A DNA stretch of 64,000 nucleotides from Corylus avellana (lineage: Eukaryota; Streptophyta; Magnoliopsida; Fagales; Betulaceae), in assembly GCF_901000735.1 (NCBI RefSeq), contig NC_081546.1, positions 13,903,629 to 13,967,628 on the forward strand. Reading direction: 5' to 3'. A program made the position numbers and the translations under genes. Each line of letters opens with the position of its first letter. The stretch's first letter is position 1. The notes beneath the pieces are model-generated. The model was not told the origin of the DNA, searched no databases, and saw only the letters and a program-made list of their open reading frames with translations. Positions 12,771 to 22,027 of this stretch are shown here, one piece after another.

Positions 12771-12773
12771 GCA

Positions 12774-14408
12774 ATGTGGAGAATTTATGGCTTTGTATTA
12801 AATGAGATGCACCCATCTGTTTATAGTCTACAACTACATCTTGAGAATCAACAAGCTGTTACTTTTTCCAAATTTGACAATCTCACCCATTTGGTTAACA
12901 ATGACATCTTAGTAAAATCAATGTTGATTGAATTCTTCTCAAGGAATAAGGTAGACGATAATGCAAAAAGATTATTGTATAAAGAGTATTCTAAGCATTA
13001 TGTTTAGAATCAAAGGGACAAAATATGGACTCCAAGAAAGCAAAGAAGTGTGATTGGTAAAATTGTTGCAGTAAATCTAATTGAAAGTGAAATATATTAT
13101 TTGCAATTACTCTTAAATCATATAAGGGGACCATCATCATTTGAAGACTTAAAAAAGGCTGAGGGAACTATGGCATCTATATTTCAGGAAGCTACTTCAC
13201 TACATGGTCTATTAGAAATAGATAATAGTTTAGAAAAATGTTTGGAAGAAGCATCTTCATATCAAATGCCTTATAGTTTAAGGCGTTTATTTGCAACAAT
13301 ATTTGTCTATTGTAATCCTACGAATCCTAGAGCATTATGGGAACAATTTGAGGAGAGCGTGTCTGAAGATTTCAAGAAGTCAAAGGGCCTTATAACAACT
13401 CTTAGAACTAGAGTATTGCGAAGTATTGCTTCTACACTTGAATCCATGGAAAAAGATATAAATACTTATCGTTTGGTTAACTACAAAATTACTTTTGATG
13501 AAGCAAAAATGGGATCAAGAGAAATTTGTGATGAAATACACATCTTGGTTTCACCCAAAGATCTTCTTGCTGTCAAATTGCTTAATGCACATCAAAAATA
13601 TGCATATGAACTTATACTAGATAAGGTTTTCTCAAATGCATCTGCATTATCTTCATTGATAGACCTAGTAGAACTAGAAAGACTTTCTTATATAGAACAA
13701 TTCTTGCTACAGTAAGATCAAAACATATTGTTGCTCTTGCTACTACATCCACACTACCTGGTGGTTGCACGACACATTTACAATTTAAAATTCTACTCGA
13801 TGTTGAAAAGAATATGACTTGTCGTGTTAGCAAACAAAGTGGCCTCGCAAAACTTCTACGAGTTGCAAAATTAATTATATGGGACGAAGTACCAATGGCA
13901 AAAAAACAAACAATTGAAGCTTTAGATCAAATGTTACAAGATATAAACGAATTTGATTTGCCATTTGGTGGTAAAGTTGTGTTTGGTGGTAATTGTCGTA
14001 AAGTATTACCTGTAATTCTAAAAGCAACTAGACATGAACAAATTGATGCTAGCTTGGCTACATCATATTTATGGCTTATGTTTCAAAAAATAAGATTAAC
14101 TGAGAATATGCGAGCAAAATTAGATCCGATGTTTTCAGAATATGTATTGCAAGTGGGAAATGGAACAAAGCCTATAACTATTGATAATAAAATAGAACTT
14201 CCAACTACAATGATAATTTCGTATATAGATGATATGACCTCTTTGAATGCTTTGATATATGTCGTATTTCTACACATTAATGAATATTCAAACAATTTGG
14301 ACATTATGATAAATCGAGCTATATTGACACCAAAAAATGATTGTGTTGAAATAAATAATTTGCACATAAATCGATTTCCAAGAGAGATTACCCAATATTG
14401 TAGTTTTC
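12774..14408 (+). pseudogene. decayed Helitron PIF1-like helicase domain
   Basis: This continues the Helitron protein. 12,774-13,715 reads as the linker before the helicase (ALWEQFEESVSEDF), with a stop near 13,005. A frameshift near 13,650 separates it from the ATPase core. In the restored frame the Walker A segment at about 13,648-13,671 reads RPSRTRKT, where the family has GPSGTGKT. The Walker B region reads LIIWDEVPMA (about 13,870-13,900), followed by VVFGGNCRKVLPV and LTENMRAKLDP. The frame ends at 14,408, where gypsy-like DNA begins and the C-terminal helicase motifs are missing. The domain would unwind DNA with 5'-3' polarity in an active element. Confidence 0.85.
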
Positions 14409-14891
14409 AATTAGAAAGCTTAAGGGAGCTAAGCATTGCACAGCCTACACACACACACACACAAAAGAAAAAGAAAAAAGAAAAATGCATATCTTTCCTT
14501 GGTTGTTTCATTTCATAGGGATTCCTACGAATTTTCAGGTACTCATCTTGAGATTAAATCGAAGCTTCATGATTGTATGCTAATTTCACTTTGCACCTAT
14601 CGGAACATAAGATGTCTCAATTGTCTATTTATGAGTGATTTGATTTTGGATGCCCTAATGATTGTGATGATGGTGTTTGTCATTTTAAGCTTACTCATCA
14701 ATAAGAACTAGTGTTTGTGAGAAACTTCTTTCTTTTTAACAACATAGTGCTACAATGTTTGTGGGTATCATTTCCGTTAAACCCTCACGAGACTTCACTT
14801 GTCCACAAAAGAGAATTTATGTTTCATGCTTTCATTTTATTTTTAGATTTGTATTGCTAACAAACTAGAAATATGTAAGTTTGGGGGTGTT
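14409..14891 (+). mobile_element. gypsy 3' interior fragment with polypurine tract
   Basis: It is similar to 61,170-61,700: both share TTAAGGGA(G/A)CTAAGCA(T/C)TGCA, a CACGAGACTTCACT-like phrase and AAATATGTAAGTTTGGGGG just before an LTR. It is therefore the untranslated 3' end of a gypsy-type element joined to the truncated Helitron. A (CA)n tract lies near 14,446. The small open frame at 14,436-14,711 has no recognisable domain. Confidence 0.65.
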
Positions 14892-16339
14892 TGATGAGTG
14901 TCAAATATTGCATATTTGAGCCTCTTAATTTGCATTTGTTGATCCTTTAGCCATATTATAATCTGATGTTTGGTTTTAGTTTTGTGATTTTAGTGTTTTG
15001 AAGGTTTCTAAAGGAAAACTGCGGGTTTAAAGTGTGATGAGTGCTAAATGTTGCACATTCAAGTCCCTTAACTCGCATATGTTAATTCTTTAGTATTGTT
15101 ATTTGTTTGATTTTGTTTTGTTTTTATGTTATAGGGTTTTATTTGATAAATGCAAGAATTTCAGTAGAAATTAGGCTTTAAAGGACCATTCGAATGCATT
15201 TTGGACACCTGGGATCGAGCTCACCAGCCAAGGGCTCGAGAGCACATGCGCTCAAGCGCACCATCAGCTAGGCTCAAGTGCACTCAAGCGTACAGCACAT
15301 GGTAGTAGTCCTTTTCCACCTTGGATTGGGTTTTCAATCTCCCAATTGGACTGGGAGACTGACCTACGGTTTTCTTAGGGTTTTCAGGGTTCTCCTAATC
15401 CCTATAAATAGACCTCTAAACATAGAAGGCAGAGACCACTACCTAGAGCGAAAATTTAGCAAATAGTTATTGGAGGCTTAGTGGAGTCATGAGTGGCTAA
15501 ACCCCCTAGTGGGGTATTGATGTAATCCTATCCAAGCACAATAGTTTGATTGTATCTTAATTTATAGATTTTCAGTTTTTGCATGTTGGTTGTATAACTA
15601 TGAGAATTGCTACAATTTGATATTGTTCTTCATGTTTAAATGCAATTGTTCTTAAATTACAGAATCAATATTAGTGAAACTCTTATCTTGCCTTAGAAAG
15701 TGTTTTACTTTTATTGAACTCAAATCATTCTTATTTTCTATGATTATGGGGATGATGGTTATACAATGGTTTTTATTAACATATGATCAAGAGGGTTAGA
15801 TAGGCCATACTTAGGAAAGATGGGTCGTACCGCATCTTAGTGGTTAGGTGGATGATCCATGCCAACCAAAGATGGGTTATACTTATTCTCTTGATTGTAT
15901 GTATCCTATTAAAGAATTAGATAATCCATACCTACGGAAGATGGGTCGTACCGCATCTTAGTGGTTAGGTGGACAATTAGTGCCAACCAAAGATGGATTA
16001 TACTTATTCTTTAATAAGGTATTTTCTTGTTTATTTATAGCATGCATAAAATGAATCTCTTGATTAAGTATGATTAATCATTCTTGTGCGGATAGAGGTG
16101 AAGTCAATACCCTACACTTTCTCTCTTATATTTCAATTCTCTTTTATTTTCATGCACTTTAGTAACCAAACAACTCAATCATCTTTTAAATTAAGTTACT
16201 TTTGATCTTGAAAAGTTGACAACACTTACGCAGTCCTTGAGGTTTGACACCCTCAATATAGCCCTATCCTACATGGGTTCGTACAATTGCGAGTTGTATT
16301 TTATTATTGATATATTTTGGTAAATAAAAGACCACATCA
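14892..16339 (+). repeat. gypsy LTR (Athila/Tat-like)
   Basis: It begins TGATGAGTGTCAAATATTGC directly after a polypurine tract and ends CACATCA just before a primer-binding site. The first 143 bp are tandemly duplicated, since a second TGATGAGTGCTAAATGTTGC starts at 15,035. The LTR shares its start, TATA region and internal order with the LTRs at 54,382 and 61,701. Because 3' interior precedes it and PBS plus gag follow it, one LTR joins the end of one copy to the start of another, as in a tandem array shortened by recombination. Confidence 0.7.
15403..15410 (+). promoter_or_regulatory. TATA box of the gypsy LTR
   Basis: TATAAATA followed by GACCTCTAA. The same phrase is found in the sister LTRs near 54,655 and 62,228, marking the likely U3/R promoter of this family. 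Confidence 0.6.
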
Positions 16340-16340
16340 A

Positions 16341-16362
16341 TTTTTGGCACCCTTGCTGAGGA
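16341..16362 (+). other. retrotransposon primer-binding site
   Basis: TTTTTGGCACCCTTGCTGAGGA follows the LTR by one base. It resembles the TGGCGCC(G/A)TTGC(C/T)GGGGA site typical of plant Athila/Tat elements, thought to pair with tRNA-Asp. The cleaner copy in this window is at 56,921. Confidence 0.65.
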
Positions 16363-16953
16363 CTGCAAACTGTTTCGTTATTAAGTTTTTAAGATTAATT
16401 TTAGCTTAATTATTTCTTGCTTTCCTTTGTTTTTATAATTTTATTCTCTGTTTCTCTTTCTTTTTTTTCTTTTGTTGTTATTGTTGTTGTTGTTGTTTTT
16501 TTTTTTTTTTTTTTTTGCCCTTTTTCTATCACAGGTTCATAGCTGTCCAAACTTTTCTAGTAAGCTGCGCTCGAGCCCATCATCCCTGCGCTCAAGCCCT
16601 TCCCTGCCGATAGTGCGATTAAGCGCACCTACACACTTTGCTAGAATCCAGCATGCTACGTGCGAGCGCAGTGCACCTGTGCCCCTTCCTTGTCGACAGT
16701 GCGCTCGAGCGCCCCTGTAACGCGATCGAGCGCACCAGCGCCAGTGTGCCAGATTCCAGCAACTGTAGCAGCTTAATTCCAACACCTTGGGGCTATTTAT
16801 AAGCTTTTATTTTCTGTTTTTATTTTTATTCTTATTTTTTTCCTTTTAATTTATGTTGGGTCACCGTTCATTATCTTTGCCTTTAATTACACTCTTAGAC
16901 AAGTTAGAGCATAAAGGAATTATAATTTGCTAGAAGTGCGTACCATTGAGACC
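16363..16953 (+). other. gypsy leader with GCGCTCGAGCGC-like motifs
   Basis: This is untranslated leader between the primer-binding site and gag. It holds a poly-T tract near 16,497-16,516 and a GC-rich block (16,560-16,760) in which half or whole palindromes such as TGCGCTCGAGCGCC and GATCGAGCGCACC recur. Open frames across it are not supported as genes. Confidence 0.55.
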
Positions 16954-17299
16954 ATGGGTGATCATATAGCGTTGGGATATCATTATCTCTCGACCAAATT
17001 TACTTCCCCCTCATGTCTCAAGTTGCCGGACATTACAGCAGCTCACTATGAGATTAAGCCTAGTACGATTTAGAGTTTACCATCTTTCCTAGGGCTTAGT
17101 ACTGAAAACCCTTATGACTTCCTCAATGAATTTCTAGCAATATGTTCTACCATTAAATTGACTGGATTCACTGATGACGCCCTAAGGATATGTCTCCTTC
17201 CTTTCCCCCTCAGGGAAATAGCCAAACATTGGTTCCATTACTTATCACCAAACTCTATCACTTCCTAGGCTCAATTGCAACAAGAATTTCTAAAGAAGT
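16954..17299 (+). pseudogene. gypsy gag fragment
   Basis: The ATG at 16,954 opens a frame with LKLPDITAAHYEIKPSTI, then a stop, then SLPSFLGLSTENPYDFLNEF and IKLTGFTDDALRICLLPFPL followed by REIAKHWF, ending AQLQQEFLKKY. This is the plant retrotransposon gag (nucleocapsid polyprotein) core. Two in-frame stops are visible, and the similarity ends exactly where the inverted solo LTR begins. No zinc knuckle or pol follows, so it is a dead, truncated gag. Confidence 0.8.
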
Positions 17300-17301
17300 A
17301 T

Positions 17302-17765
17302 TGTTGTGCCAAATACCCACCTAAATTAATAGGCAAATACTTAGTACGTTTTACTCGCAAGTGTACAAGATCAAACAATAATATAGTGCAACAAGTACGA
17401 GATTGATCCCACGAGGCTTGTTAAGTTTCATCTCAATCCGATATTTGAGAAGAAAGTTATGGTCAAACTACTGAGACATATTCATAATTTAAATTTGAAC
17501 CCAATCTGATTTTGACTCAAATTAGAGAAATTTCGATTTAATCATTTCCTTAATTGGGTTAAACTTAACCACATCATTCAGGTCTTCTCAAAGTGTGGTT
17601 TCTTTCAAACTTTGCATTTTTTCCTTTTAAAGATGCAGTTCCTCTTCAACAACCTACAAAACACTAAAAACACAAAACTAAAATAAAACATTAGATAACG
17701 ACAAAGTTAAATAATTAACTAATGTAAATTAAGGGGTTCAAATATATAATATTTGGCACTTATCA
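17302..17765 (-). mobile_element. inverted solo LTR, short copy
   Basis: On the minus strand it starts TGATAAGTGCCAAATATT (plus-strand end TATCA at 17,765) and runs to a GGTATTTGGCACAACA-like end at 17,302. The phrase ACTCGCAAGTGTACAAGATC (plus) matches the 3' part of the LTR family at 54,382 and 55,518. No matching 5-bp duplication was found, so exact ends are provisional; much of the LTR middle is missing. Confidence 0.6.
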
Positions 17766-18315
17766 AGGTGCGAGCTAAAGTAACAACCTTGTTGATTGCG
17801 TAATAATGGTTTGGATGGGAACAACCTTACCTGTTATGTGGCACAGGCACATGATTTTACTATACACTTAGATGTGCGATCGATGCAGGCACGAAATAGT
17901 CATACATGACTGGCCAAAGGAATACGAGCCATACGCACTAGGTTACACGACTCCCTCTGTAGCATGAAGACTCATGTATATGGAGCATGGTCACGATTGG
18001 GCAATCCCGGCTAAGTTGCCCAAAATGGGCATTTGGCCTACTTGCATGGCCCAAGAAAAAGATGGACGACTGAATCACAATAGTATGAAGGCAGTTGCAA
18101 AATGGAAGCACCGCAACGTATCGATAGTGCGAGATTTTCCTTTAGTCCCCGGGAAGTACAATCGTTATTTGAGTGCAAGAAGGAAACAGGAGATACACGA
18201 ACACATGACTCGAGTCACTGATGAGTGCACAAAGATAGAACAAGAAAAAGTGCAATTGTTGAAGGCGGGAGCACTGCTTGGTAGAGACTTTCCATTTTTT
18301 TTTTTTTGTTTTTAG
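17766..18315 (+). pseudogene. possible retroelement-derived ORF remnant
   Basis: The open frame at 17,974-18,315 encodes 113 residues including KWKHRNVSIVRDFPLVPGKY, then a charged stretch resembling a coiled coil (EHMTRVTDECTKIEQEKVQL). Basic segments of the VRDFP kind occur in uncharacterised gypsy-associated proteins of plants, but this is from memory and weak. The frame ends in a poly-T tract. It may equally be an unrecognised fragment, and no function is assigned. Confidence 0.3.
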
Positions 18316-20172
18316 TTTTTCCCATTTGTTTTTTTTATCTCTCTCCTAATCTCTTGCCCTACTTGCACTGTAAATCCATCACTTTTGGGCTCCCCATTTT
18401 TTATATTTTTGATATACCACCACTTTATCAAAGAGTAATGCTATTTAATAGCATATAATGTGATGATGTGACATTGGAAATAAGTTATTGTAAAAGGAAA
18501 AAAGAAAACTAAGAACTAATTTTCACTAGTACATTTTTGCAAGTATATGATAATCATATAACCATGTACGAACTAATATTACTCTTTATCTATTGGACTT
18601 CAGTCTTCATGCATCATGTTAGTTGACCCGATTAGCATCCTTTCCATTTCAAATGAAATAGAGAATAACAATTTTATGATCAAGATTTAAAGTTGGTGTA
18701 TCTAACGGTATATATAAATCAATGTCAACACGTCTTTTAAAAAAGTTAAATAATGCGAAATCATGTATACCATTAGATGCACTAATTTTAAATTTTGGTA
18801 ATAAGATAAATACAATTAATTTTAATAGAAAACTTCATAAAACCCCCTGAACTTTTATTCGTTTTTACATTATCCCAAAAATTTAAAAATTCTCAATTAA
18901 TGCAATTTTTTTCAATTACCCTATTCCGTTAGCATTTTTCGTTAAATCTTGTCAAAATTTTTAAAATACCATTGTTTTTTTTTTTTTAATTAAAAAAAAT
19001 AAACACATGAATTGTTATAATAACTAATTGCTAATTCGATTTTTATATCAAATGATGACAGTGAGAGAAACCTTTTTCATAGTCTAGGGCCGTGCGCTAC
19101 AATGGACAAACTGGGAAGAAACAGGCCCAAGAAGACACTACATGTAATTTGGGCCCAATTTGATCCGGCAATGCAACTTCCTCTCGTTATTAAGATTCAA
19201 GATTCCTTTCTGCAAAAAAAAAAAAAAAAGATTCCAGATTCCTCCGCGATAACAGATAGAACATGAATGAAATCCAAACCGTTCATTGTAAATCAATGGT
19301 CCGAGATTTGCTAATCAATGTAAAAAGCATCTCTCTTTTCCTCTGTCAGCCATCGCAACCCAAAGTATATCTCTTTCTTTCGCTTTAATGGATCCGCCGG
19401 AGGATAATAAACCACCGTTGGCTCATAGACGTGCAGGACTTCGTCTTCTTTGCTGAAGAGAAAATAAATTTTGCCGAATAACGAATCTCATTCAACCCAA
19501 AAGCTCCATTTCTGGAAGATTTTTTTTTTTTTTTCTTCAGTATCTATTTTTCTACAAAAAGATTGAAGAACAATTCTCAATTATTTGTAAGCGAAACAAA
19601 TAATTTCAAAGATAAGACTTAGAAAAAGGAGATGTACAAAAAACCTTCTGCGCACGGTTATTAACTACAGGAAAAACCAGCCTCCTCGGATCCAGACCGA
19701 CTCCACCATAAACTCCACCACCTCCACGGAGCCGGCGCCGTCGCCGGCGGGGCGATGAGGAAGAGAGAGACTTTTGGGAGCGGTGATGGTAGGTGGCTGC
19801 CAGATTTGGGAGCGGATACTTTTTTTTTTTTTTTTTTTCTATTTTTTTTAAAGTATGACGTGGCAGATAAGGGAGCGTTTATTTAAAAGAAACGGCCCGG
19901 ATTTCTTGCACTTGACGACATGGGCAGATTGGGACCGTTTATATTACGACAAATTTCATTAACTCTTTGAATTGTCATTCTGCCTCATTTAAGTTCAATT
20001 TTTTTTTAAAAAAAATTTTTATTTTTTATTTTAGTATATTTATCTTTTAATTATTTGCAATCTCAGAATCAATTAACTTTTTTTTTAAAACACACTTATT
20101 TGTTTTAGGAAAAAAAAAAAAAAACACAAATATTAAGACATTAGTATTTTGGAAATTTCATGGTATCTGTAA

Positions 20173-20200
20173 AAAAATACGAATACTTCAATTTTTGTAA

Positions 20201-20236
<36 letters not shown>

Positions 20237-20263
20237 TTACAAAATTGAAGTATTCGTATTTTT
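20173..20263. repeat. long near-perfect palindrome with (AT)n core
   Basis: AAAAATACGAATACTTCAAT and onward at left is complementary to ...ATTGAAGTATTCGTATTTTT at right, with arms of about 30 bp outside an (AT)n core and a single one-base indel. A second (AT)n run follows at about 20,272-20,301. It could extrude as a cruciform. Confidence 0.9.
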
Positions 20264-20269
20264 GTTGTG

Positions 20270-20304
<35 letters not shown>

Positions 20305-20779
20305 CACATTGAAAAAACTTAAAATTTTGATGCACCAAATTAACAGCTTTTAAATTTTAGCGAGAACGTTACAAAAGGGAGGAGTGACAAATCAGGAATA
20401 GAAAATCCTTTCTGATTTAATTTGTATTTTTTAAAAAGGTAAAATTGTCATTTTATTATTATTATTTTTTTTAATTTTACTATTCTAAAATAAACTAATT
20501 TAATGAGGGGTCGTGATACACAGCACGCGGCGTGCAGTGCAAATTTTTTTTTTATTAATTATATAATAAAAAAAAAATTTCAGACCCAAATGAGAGGATA
20601 ACAATTAAGAGTTAAAAGTGGAGTTTTTTTCTATTAAAAAAGGTTGGAGGGCACACCAACTGTGACTAGTTAGGTGTAACATAGTAATACCAATCTATAA
20701 AAGACTGTTTAAAAAGGATGTAAATGGCAAAATTGCATACATATATATTTAAGATTAGTCAAGCCATAGAGCAATGATA

Positions 20780-20840
20780 GGACTCAATGAAATAATATAA
20801 ATAAGTACAGGACTCAATAAAATAATATAAATAAGTACAG
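20780..20840. repeat. tandem duplication, about 31 bp
   Basis: The unit GGACTCAAT(G/A)AAATAATATA with AATAAGTACA occurs twice back to back with one difference. Confidence 0.85.
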
Positions 20841-20920
20841 AATTCTCATATTCCACTCCAACCCATGCCCTTGCATTATCCGACCAAATTGGAATGGCCG
20901 GCTTTTATAATTATATTATA

Positions 20921-21585
20921 GAGAATAACTTATATAGGGAGGTTGTACAAAAGTCACATTTTGTGCCACTAATAAGAAGTTGATATATCAACTAATTTTA
21001 TTAGACTTATATTTCAAACAAAAACTCAACTACACCAAATTATACTCTAAAAAAATAAAAAAATTAATTTGTTTTTATTTTTTTATTTTTTTTAAAAAAG
21101 ATTTGAAGGGGTGGCCCTCCCCCACATTGGGTGGCCGGCCGCCGCCCCCAGCCATGGGGATGGCAGCCTTGACTATGGCGCAGGGTGGCTACGTGGAAAC
21201 CACCGGTAGCCACCGCCCAAATCCCGGTTTGGGGTGGTTTGGCCGCGTACCAGCGACCATGGGGTGTCACGTCTCCCGCGTAGCTATCGGGATGGTGGAA
21301 GCGAGCCGCCCCGGACCGCTGGGGGGTGGCAATTCCCATAGCTGAGGAAGGGCACAACCACCCCTTCAAATCTGTTTTTTTTTTTTTAAATAAAAAAATT
21401 AATTTTTTATTTTTTTTAGAGTATAATCTAGTGTGGTTGAGTTTTTGTTAGGAGTATAAGTCTAACAAAATTAACTGATATGTCAAGTCCTTATTGGTGG
21501 CACAAAATGTGACTTTTGTACCACTTTCCTATATAATAAGTTTTTTTTTTTTTTTTTTTAAGTCCTATATAATAAGTTATTCTCC
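20921..21585. mobile_element. foldback MITE with GC-rich core, upstream of the RGLG gene
   Basis: Left end GAGAATAACTTATATAGG and right end (plus) CCTATATAATAAGTTATTCTC are inverted. Arms of about 140-150 bp then follow, including CACATTTTGTGCCA against TGGCACAAAATGTG and GTTGAGTTTTTG against CAAAAACTCAAC. The centre (21,105-21,368) is strikingly GC-rich and has its own inverted ends, AGATTTGAAGGGGTGG and CCACCCCTTCAAATCT. The right end is partly duplicated around a poly-T tract. No exact target duplication could be fixed in the AT-rich flank. It encodes nothing convincing; frames over the core are compositional. It ends about 240 bp before the ligase start codon. Confidence 0.75.
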
Positions 21586-21826
21586 TTATAATATTATTGT
21601 AGAGTGAAAGGAACATAAATGTTCTCTTTCGGCAGATCGAAGGATCGATTCCTCCCCCATCATCAAAGCAAAGGCACAAAACGGAACAAAGCGACTTATA
21701 TTCTCTCTAATTTCTGAATCATTTTCATGTTCAATAATCTCTTATTTGAGAGGTACTCTTTTTTTCATTTGTCTCTTTCATTCGGGTTGTTGTTGTTATT
21801 GTTGTCGTCGTCCTGAAGAAGATGAA

Positions 21827-22027
21827 ATGGGCAGCATATTCTCATCTCGTCGTAAGGGTACCAGAGGTATTGATGACGGCCCCAGCAGGGGAGCAGGAAC
21901 AGCGTCGCATTCATCCATCTCCAGCCAAGCATCGATGAGTAGTCGTGGAAAGAAATCCATAGACAGGAAGGCTTCTGTGAAGCAGAAGTATGGTTTCATC
22001 CCCGATACCTTCTCTTCCCTCGAAGAG
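21827..22027 (+). CDS. RGLG: RGLG exon 1 (myristoylation signal and Ser-rich N-terminus)
   Basis: The exon gives 67 residues: [11 protein letters not shown], a Ser/Gly-rich stretch, a basic [15 protein letters not shown] segment, then SSLEE. It ends phase 0 at GAG before GTTTGC. It joins [11 protein letters not shown] in the next exon, matching the S-L-E-x-V-T-x-A-L junction of known RGLG proteins. The ATG at 21,827 is preferred over the in-frame ATG at 21,746 because only it exposes Gly2. A gene finder that ignores introns over 8 kb would miss this exon or call it a separate short gene. Confidence 0.88.

Larger units (their letters stand above)
18316..20920. other. AT-rich intergenic region, no clear gene
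   Basis: No domain-bearing frame was found. A GC-richer island at 19,670-19,800 reads on the minus strand GGGVYGGVGLDPRRLVFPVV, which looks protein-like but could not be assigned. 18,828-18,990 (CATAAAACCCCCTGAACTTT) resembles one end of a MULE-type MITE without a visible partner. Poly-T/poly-A runs and the (AT)n palindrome make up much of the rest. Confidence 0.5.

Noticed and set aside
16472..16785. Overlapping frames on both strands in GC-rich DNA
   Set aside because: Both are read from repeated GAGCGCA motifs in a retrotransposon leader; no domain.
21064..21369. Gene in the GC-rich block upstream of RGLG
   Set aside because: Frames on both strands arise from GGCCACCCC repeats in the core of a foldback MITE, and a similar core occurs in a second MITE.
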